Positions 59,240-64,000 of a stretch of 64,000 nt of DNA are shown piece by piece. The position numbers and the translations under genes were made by a program. Below the pieces are notes generated by a model. The model saw nothing but the letters and a program-made list of their open reading frames with translations, was not told the origin of the DNA and ran no database searches. Numbering within the stretch: the stretch's first letter is position 1; the number at the start of each line of letters is the position of its first letter. Origin of the DNA: JAKAQB01 sp027320105 (GTDB lineage: Bacteria > Actinomycetota > Acidimicrobiia > Acidimicrobiales > Palsa-688); NCBI GenBank assembly GCA_027320105.1, contig DAHVMA010000056.1:75581-139580 (forward strand), in the 5' to 3' direction.

Positions 59240-61783
59240 ATGGTGGCCCTCTCGACCCTCGCGGAGATCGCCGCCACGGCACGCCACGCCGATGAGGCGT
59301 TCGAGGGTTTCGTGGGTTGGGTCGGCCAGCAGGGCATCACCCTCTACGCCGCCCAGGAGGAGGCGCTCCTAGAGGTCTTCGCCGGCAGCCATGTGATCCT
59401 CAACACCCCGACGGGGTCCGGCAAGAGCCTGGTCGCCCTGGGCGCTCACGTGGCCGCAATGGCCGAGGGCCGGCGCTCGTTCTACACGGCGCCGATCAAG
59501 GCGCTGGTCTCGGAGAAGTTCTTCGCCCTCTGCGAGCAGCTCGGCGCCGAGCGGGTCGGGATGCTGACCGGCGACACCACCATCAACCCGGTGGCGCCGG
59601 TCGTGTGCGCCACCGCCGAGATCGTGGCCAACATGGCGCTGCGTTCCGGCGCCGGCGCTGCTGTCGACCAGGTCGTGATGGACGAGTTCCACTTCTACGG
59701 TGACCCCGACCGCGGTTGGGCGTGGCAGGTGCCGCTCCTCGAGCTGACCGGCGCGCAGTTCCTCCTGATGTCGGCGACGCTCGGGGACACCGGCCGGATC
59801 GAGGAGGGCCTGTGCCGGCGTACGCGGCGGCCGGTTGCAGTGGTCCGTTCGGCCATCCGCCCGGTTCCCCTCCACTTCGAGTACCGGCGCACCCCGCTGC
59901 ACGAGACCGTCGACCAGCTCCTCTCCTCCGACCAGGCGCCGCTCTACGTCGTGCACTTCACCCAGGCCGCCGCCGTCGCCTTTGCGCAGGCGATGACGTC
60001 AGCGTCGGTGACCACCCGCGCCCAGCGGGAGGACATCGCCGACGCGGTCGCCGGCTTCCGGTTCGCGCCCGGGTTCGGCCCGACGCTCGCACGGCTGGTC
60101 CGCCACGGCATCGGCGTCCACCACGGCGGCATGCTCCCCAAGTACCGCCGGCTGGTGGAGCGGCTCACCCAGGCGGGCCTGCTCCGCGTCGTGGCCGGCA
60201 CCGACACCCTCGGTGTGGGCGTCAACCTTCCGCTGCGCACGGTTGTCTTCACCGGACTGGCCAAGTACGACGGCACCACGTCGCGCCTGCTCACCGCCCG
60301 GGAGCTCCACCAGATCGCGGGAAGGGCTGGGCGGGCCGGTTTCGACACCTCAGGTCTCGTCGTCGTGCAGGCCCCCGAGCACGTCATCGAGAACGAACGG
60401 GCCGTCGAGAAGGCTGCGGGCGACCCCAAGAAGCTACGCCGCCTCGTCCGCTCCCAGCCACCGAAGGGGTTCGTGCCATGGGATGAGGCCGTCTTCGCAC
60501 GGATCGTCTCGTCGCCCCCCGAGCCGCTCAGCCCTCACCTGCGGGTGACGCACGGCCTCGTGCTCGACGTGCTCGACCGGCCGGGCGACGGGTGTGCCGC
60601 GCTGCGCCACCTCCTCGTCGACAACGACGAGGAGCGCCCGGCCCAGCGCCGCCTCGCCCGCCGTGCCATCGCCTTGTACCGCTCGCTTCTGGGCGCCGGT
60701 GCCCTCGAGCGCCTCGACGCGCCCGACCACAAGGGACGCTGGGTGCGGGTCACGACCGACCTGCAAGCTGATTTCGCACTCGACAGCCCCCTCAGCCCCT
60801 GGGTCCTCGACGTCCTGCCCCACCTCGACCCCACATCCCCGACGGCCGCCCTCGACGTGGTGAGCGTGGTGGAGGCGACGCTCGAGGACCCGGGCGTGGT
60901 GCTCGCCGCCCAGCTGGACCGGCTGCGGCGGGAGGTCCTCGCCGAGCTCAAGGCCCAGGGTGTCGAGTACGAGCAACGCTTGGAGGCGCTCGACCAGCTC
61001 GAGCACCCCAAGCCGCTGCGGGACTGGACCTACGACCGGTTCAACGCCTACCGCGCCCGCCACCCGTGGGCAGGCGACTTCGACATCCACCCCAAGTCCG
61101 TCGCCCGGGATCTCTACGAGCGGGCCATGACCTTCGGCGAGTACGTCGCTCACTACGGCCTGGCCCGCTCCGAGGGCCTGCTGCTGCGCTACCTGAGCGA
61201 GGTGTACAAGGGTCTGGTACGGACCGTCCCCGAGGATGGGAAGACCGACGACTTGGTGGACCTCACCGAATGGCTGGGGGAGGTCGTCCGGCAGGTCGAC
61301 TCCTCCCTCATCGACGAGTGGCGTCGGATGGCGGAGGTCGCCGCCGGGGCGGTGGGGGCTGGTGGCGCGGTGGGGGCGGGGCTGGCTGCCGACGCTGCCG
61401 CAGGGGCACCACCGGTGACGGCCAACCGCCGGGCTTTCCGGGTCATGGTCCGCAACGCCGCGTTCCGACGCGTCGAGCTCGCCGCCCGGCGCGAGCCGGC
61501 GGCTCTGGCGGCGAGCGAGGCACCTGGAGGCTGGAGCAGGTCGGAGTGGGCCACCGCCCTGGACCGGTACTTCGCCGTGCATCCCTCGATCGGCACCGGC
61601 GCGGAGGCCCGGTCTGCCGCCTGGCTGCGGATCGAGGAGGAGCCCGACCGGTGGCGGGTCCGCCAGGTGCTCGACGACCCCGAGGGCTGGCACGACGCGG
61701 CGCTCGTCGGATCCGTCGGGCTCGCCGACTCGGATGCCGCCGGCGAACCGGCGTGGCGGACCGAGAGGGTGGAGGTCCCGTAG
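59240..61783 (+). CDS. DUF3516-type superfamily II helicase
   Basis: 847 residues. P-loop NTPTGSGKSLVALGAHVAAM near residue 55, motif II VMDEFHFYGDPDRGWAWQ (DEFH box), LLMSATLGDT, VVAGTDTLGVGVNLPLRTVV and HQIAGRAGRAGFDTSG show a Ski2/Mtr4-like helicase. The C-terminal 450 residues carry the DUF3516 domain typical of actinobacteria (DFDIHPKSVARDLYERAMTF, LRYLSEVYKGL). RNA turnover is the likely role. A Gly/Ala-rich insert at about residue 700 is expanded by a short repeat. ATG 59240 is 71 bp from the divergent putA start. It ends 10 bp before the ABC gene. Confidence 0.86.
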   Translation: MVALSTLAEIAATARHADEAFEGFVGWVGQQGITLYAAQEEALLEVFAGSHVILNTPTGSGKSLVALGAHVAAMAEGRRSFYTAPIKALVSEKFFALCEQLGAERVGMLTGDTTINPVAPVVCATAEIVANMALRSGAGAAVDQVVMDEFHFYGDPDRGWAWQVPLLELTGAQFLLMSATLGDTGRIEEGLCRRTRRPVAVVRSAIRPVPLHFEYRRTPLHETVDQLLSSDQAPLYVVHFTQAAAVAFAQAMTSASVTTRAQREDIADAVAGFRFAPGFGPTLARLVRHGIGVHHGGMLPKYRRLVERLTQAGLLRVVAGTDTLGVGVNLPLRTVVFTGLAKYDGTTSRLLTARELHQIAGRAGRAGFDTSGLVVVQAPEHVIENERAVEKAAGDPKKLRRLVRSQPPKGFVPWDEAVFARIVSSPPEPLSPHLRVTHGLVLDVLDRPGDGCAALRHLLVDNDEERPAQRRLARRAIALYRSLLGAGALERLDAPDHKGRWVRVTTDLQADFALDSPLSPWVLDVLPHLDPTSPTAALDVVSVVEATLEDPGVVLAAQLDRLRREVLAELKAQGVEYEQRLEALDQLEHPKPLRDWTYDRFNAYRARHPWAGDFDIHPKSVARDLYERAMTFGEYVAHYGLARSEGLLLRYLSEVYKGLVRTVPEDGKTDDLVDLTEWLGEVVRQVDSSLIDEWRRMAEVAAGAVGAGGAVGAGLAADAAAGAPPVTANRRAFRVMVRNAAFRRVELAARREPAALAASEAPGGWSRSEWATALDRYFAVHPSIGTGAEARSAAWLRIEEEPDRWRVRQVLDDPEGWHDAALVGSVGLADSDAAGEPAWRTERVEVP

Positions 61784-61793
61784 CATCTGGCCT

Positions 61794-62780
61794 GTGATCC
61801 TGTCCGGGCCGGCGATCGACGTCGACGGCCTCCGCAAGACCTACGGCGAGATCGAGGCCGTCAAGGGTGTCGCCTTCCAAGTCCAGGCCGGGGAGACGTT
61901 CGGCTTCCTCGGACCGAACGGCGCCGGAAAGTCGACGACCATATCGATGCTCTGCACCCTGGTGCGCCCCACCGCCGGCCATGCTCTCGTCGCCGGCCAC
62001 GACGTCGTGGCCGAGCGTGCGGCCGTCCGGCGCAACATCGGTCTCGTCTTCCAGGACGTGACTCTCGACACCTACCTCACGGCCGAGGAGAACCTCCGGT
62101 TCCACGCCGAGCTTTACGGGATCGCCCGGGCCGAGGTGGCGCCCCGCCTGCAGCAGGTCCTCGAGATGGTCGGGCTCTGGGAGCGGCGGGCATCGCTCGT
62201 CCGGACGTTCTCGGGTGGCATGAAGCGCCGGCTGGAGATCGCCCGGGGCCTGCTGCACTCCCCGCGGGTGCTGTTCCTCGACGAGCCGACCGTCGGCCTC
62301 GACCCACAGACCCGAGCCTCCATCTGGGGGTACATCGAGGAGCTCAAACGCCGCGAGGCCATCACCATCTTCTTGACCACCCACTACATGGACGAAGCCG
62401 AGTACTGCGACCGGATCGCCATCATGAACGCCGGGGAGATCGTCGTCCTCGACACGCCGGAGGCGCTCAAGGCTGCCGTTGGCCAGGACCGGGTCGTGCT
62501 CTCGACAGCCGACGACCCAGCCGCCATCGCCGCGCTCCGTGACCGCTTCGGGATCGAGGCTGCCGTTCGCGAAGGATGCGTGATGTTCTCCGTCCCCGCC
62601 GGCGAATCGTTCGTGCCCCGCCTGTTCGCGGGACTCGGGGTCGCGATCCGCAGCATCAGCGTCGCCCGCCCCACCCTAGACGACGTGTTCATGGCCCACA
62701 CCGGCTCCACCATCAGGGACGCCGAGGCGTCGTCCTCCGAGCGGCTCCGCAGCTTTCCGATGGTGCGCATGGGACGCTGA
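61794..62780 (+). CDS. ABC transporter ATP-binding protein (DrrA-type)
   Basis: 328 residues. Walker A GPNGAGKSTT, Q-loop GLVFQDVTLDTYLTAEENLR, signature TFSGGMKRRLEIARGLLHSP and Walker B RVLFLDEPTVGLDPQTRAS are complete, with the His switch LTTHYMDEAEYCDRIAIM. The C-terminal region (ARPTLDDVFMAHTG) is the DrrA/LolD-like extension. DrrA proteins normally pair with a membrane permease encoded next; none follows here. GTG 61794 lies seven bases after TAGCAT, giving a leaderless promoter. Confidence 0.88.
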   Translation: MILSGPAIDVDGLRKTYGEIEAVKGVAFQVQAGETFGFLGPNGAGKSTTISMLCTLVRPTAGHALVAGHDVVAERAAVRRNIGLVFQDVTLDTYLTAEENLRFHAELYGIARAEVAPRLQQVLEMVGLWERRASLVRTFSGGMKRRLEIARGLLHSPRVLFLDEPTVGLDPQTRASIWGYIEELKRREAITIFLTTHYMDEAEYCDRIAIMNAGEIVVLDTPEALKAAVGQDRVVLSTADDPAAIAALRDRFGIEAAVREGCVMFSVPAGESFVPRLFAGLGVAIRSISVARPTLDDVFMAHTGSTIRDAEASSSERLRSFPMVRMGR

Positions 62781-62800
62781 GCCTGCCGGGGTGCCGCCCT

Positions 62801-62852
62801 GCCGGGGTGCTCGTCGCGGGCACGTCGCCGGGGTGCTCGTCGCGGGCAGGTG
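62801..62852. repeat. 26-bp tandem repeat after the ABC gene
   Basis: Two adjacent copies of a 26-bp unit beginning GCCGGGGTGCTCGTCGCGGG, at 62801 and 62827, with a partial copy of the first nine bases at 62785. The surrounding 62781-62930 holds no gene. Confidence 0.7.
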
Positions 62853-62930
62853 GCCGGGTGGGCTGGGGTTTGTCCGGCTCCTCCTGCCGGTACGATGGTG
62901 GTCTAGCTCCCTGGAGGTCCCTTCCCCCCA

Positions 62931-63356
62931 ATGACCACCACGATCGTCATCGCCTGGCTGCTCTGTGGCCTCGGCGGCTGGGCAATCGGTCGTACCAAGG
63001 GTCGGGCCGGGCTCGGGGCGGTGCTCGGCGTCCTGCTCGGCCTGATCGGTATCGCCATCGTCGCCTTCCTGCCCTCCCGCCGCTCGTACGCGCCGGGCTC
63101 GTCGCCGTGGGGTCACGCCGGCTACGGGGCCACGGCCGTGCCCGCCGCCCCCCCGCCGGTGCCTCCTCCGTCCGTGCCCGCGCAGTGGGCGCCGGACCCG
63201 TCGGGCCGCCACGAGCACCGCTGGTGGGACGGCAAGGGGTGGAGCGACTTCGTCTCGAACGGCGGCGTCGAGTCAATCGACGCCACGGCCGGCACTCCGG
63301 GTCCGGCCGGCACTCCGGGTCCGGTTGGCCCGAGTCCGGTTGGCCCGACCGCCTGA
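62931..63356 (+). CDS. Small membrane protein with DUF2510 domain
   Basis: 141 residues. Two N-terminal helices (IVIAWLLCGLGGWAIG, LGAVLGVLLGLIGIAIVAF) are followed by a Pro-rich linker and a DUF2510 motif (WAPDPSGRHEHRWWDGKGWS), a small actinobacterial tryptophan-rich fold. The end is a Gly-Pro-Thr repeat built from two DNA repeats. ATG 62931 follows a GGAGG site by about 15 bases and TACGAT further upstream. Function unknown; its end overlaps the convergent alkyltransferase-like gene. Confidence 0.75.
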   Translation: MTTTIVIAWLLCGLGGWAIGRTKGRAGLGAVLGVLLGLIGIAIVAFLPSRRSYAPGSSPWGHAGYGATAVPAAPPPVPPPSVPAQWAPDPSGRHEHRWWDGKGWSDFVSNGGVESIDATAGTPGPAGTPGPVGPSPVGPTA

Positions 63357-63704
63357 GTCGCGCTCGCCGTTCCCGGTGGGGAGCCTTGCGGTGGCGGCCG
63401 CCGTTTCCACCCCCGCCCTCGTAGGTGGGCCAGCGATGACCTGCCCGTTGCGCACGTCCACACCTTCCGCCCGCAGCCGGCGCGCCTGCTCCACCTGGTG
63501 GCCCGGGGCAAGCCGGCCGTCGCCGTAGACGACCCGCCACCAGGGCAGGCCGTCCTCGGCCCCGCTACCGGCGAGCACGGCACCGACTCCCCGGGCGGCT
63601 CTGGCGTAGCCAGCCTGGGCGGCGACGTCGCCGTAGCTCAGCACTTCTCCCGGCTTGGTGGAGCGGATGATCTCCACCACCCGAGCGCGAAAGGAGTCAG
63701 GCAC
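63273..63704 (-). CDS. Alkyltransferase-like (ATL/MGMT-fold) DNA-binding protein
   Basis: 143 residues from GTG 63704, seven bases after TACCGT. VVEIIRSTKPGEVLSYGDVA and AARGVGAVLAGSGAEDGLPW, then WRVVYGDGRLAPG, show the MGMT C-terminal domain. The alkyl-acceptor motif PCHR is replaced by PWWRV, so it cannot accept alkyl groups itself; ATL proteins flag O6-alkylguanine for nucleotide-excision repair. The conserved fold ends near residue 100. The remaining 40 residues (RANRTRANRTRSAGRTRSAG) are repeat-made and overlap the DUF2510 gene's end for 84 bp. Confidence 0.84.
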   Translation of the reverse strand: MPDSFRARVVEIIRSTKPGEVLSYGDVAAQAGYARAARGVGAVLAGSGAEDGLPWWRVVYGDGRLAPGHQVEQARRLRAEGVDVRNGQVIAGPPTRAGVETAAATARLPTGNGERDSGGRANRTRANRTRSAGRTRSAGRGVD

Positions 63705-63776
63705 GGCACCGACGGTAGCCACGGCCGGTCGTGGGTACGCCGGAGGCATGGTGCTCCCCCGGGTTGTTCCCGAACC

Positions 63777-64000
63777 GTGCTCGTGACCGGCGCCGACTCC
63801 GGCTTCGGGCTGGCAACCGTGCTGCGGCTGGTGCGGCTGGCCGAGCTCGGGACGTCGCGATCGACGGCGGCCGCCGCCGGCTCGAGGTCATGGCGCTCGC
63901 CGTCATGGACCTGATACAGCGCGTCGTGCCCGCCATGGTGGGCAGCGGGGGCGGGCGCATCGTCAACGCCACCAGCGCAGCCCTTCACACCTCCACCCCG
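63777..64000 (+). pseudogene. Broken short-chain dehydrogenase, cut by the window edge
   Basis: GTG 63777 opens VLVTGADSGFGLATVLRL, a standard SDR start. After about 20 residues the frame becomes featureless and stops at 63915. A second frame reads VMDLIQRVVPAMVGSGGGRI, then VNATSAALHTSTP, the SDR segment around the catalytic Ser. Between them the expected 90-100 residues are compressed to about 20. A deletion plus a frameshift explains this. The gene continues past 64000. Confidence 0.6.

Overview
The window is GC-rich, densely coded bacterial DNA with many GTG starts. A WhiB-family regulator, a mycothiol-type MDMPI-fold protein, an F420-type luciferase-like enzyme next to an Rv0121-type remnant, an MTB12-like lipoprotein and a DUF3516 helicase all point to Actinomycetota. 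An Acidimicrobiia-like lineage is my best guess; it is inference, because there is no rRNA in the window. I found no tRNA, rRNA, CRISPR array, prophage or complete insertion sequence. The only element-like gene is a frameshifted HTH (DUF6431-like) gene near 13 kb.

Layout. 0-3.6 kb: a divergent pair for methylated amines, a trimethylamine-dehydrogenase-family flavoprotein running off the left edge and a dimethylglycine/sarcosine dehydrogenase-like enzyme. 3.8-9.2 kb: a DNA methyltransferase with an extra C-terminal domain, F420-type redox genes, an aromatic amino-acid lyase homologue without the MIO triad, and two gene remnants. 9.4-16 kb: membrane, lipoprotein and small regulatory genes, including an ArsR regulator and a receiver-like/Rieske fusion. 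15.8-24.5 kb: catabolic enzymes and transporters, a Rieske oxygenase, a MarR regulator, and YceI behind a promoter carrying two palindromes. 24.6-34 kb: exporters, a mannosyltransferase-GtrA fusion, a flavin amine-oxidase-like protein, a class III aminotransferase and secreted proteins. 34-47 kb: an HtrA-like protease coupled to HrpA helicase, WhiB, a thiol-linked enzyme coupled to a sulfurtransferase, a sedolisin protease, a GAF-GGDEF protein and a DUF445 protein. 47-56 kb: an M20 amidohydrolase divergent from a peptidoglycan-precursor cassette (MurF-like/alanine racemase fusion, tandem D-Ala-D-Ala ligase fusion, MurL, MurD2). 56-64 kb: PutA, a DUF3516 helicase, an ABC ATPase without a permease, a small membrane protein, an alkyltransferase-like protein and a broken SDR gene.

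The most notable system is the 48.3-55.8 kb cassette. Four consecutive genes encode five or six activities that would build a D-Glu-containing stem peptide by the L-Glu/epimerase route (MurD2 then MurL), supply D-Ala (racemase domain), join D-Ala to a second D-residue (two ligase domains) and possibly attach the dipeptide (MurF-like domain). MurD2 and MurL are known enzymes from Xanthomonas. The fusion architecture and its one-locus packaging are what deserve a second look.

Two features run through the window. About twenty starts are preceded 6-8 nt upstream by a TAnnnT hexamer, the pattern expected of leaderless mRNAs. Several remnants of otherwise ordinary genes (Rv0121-like, CoxE-like VWA, SDR stub, Fur tail, SDR at the right edge) record repeated small deletions.
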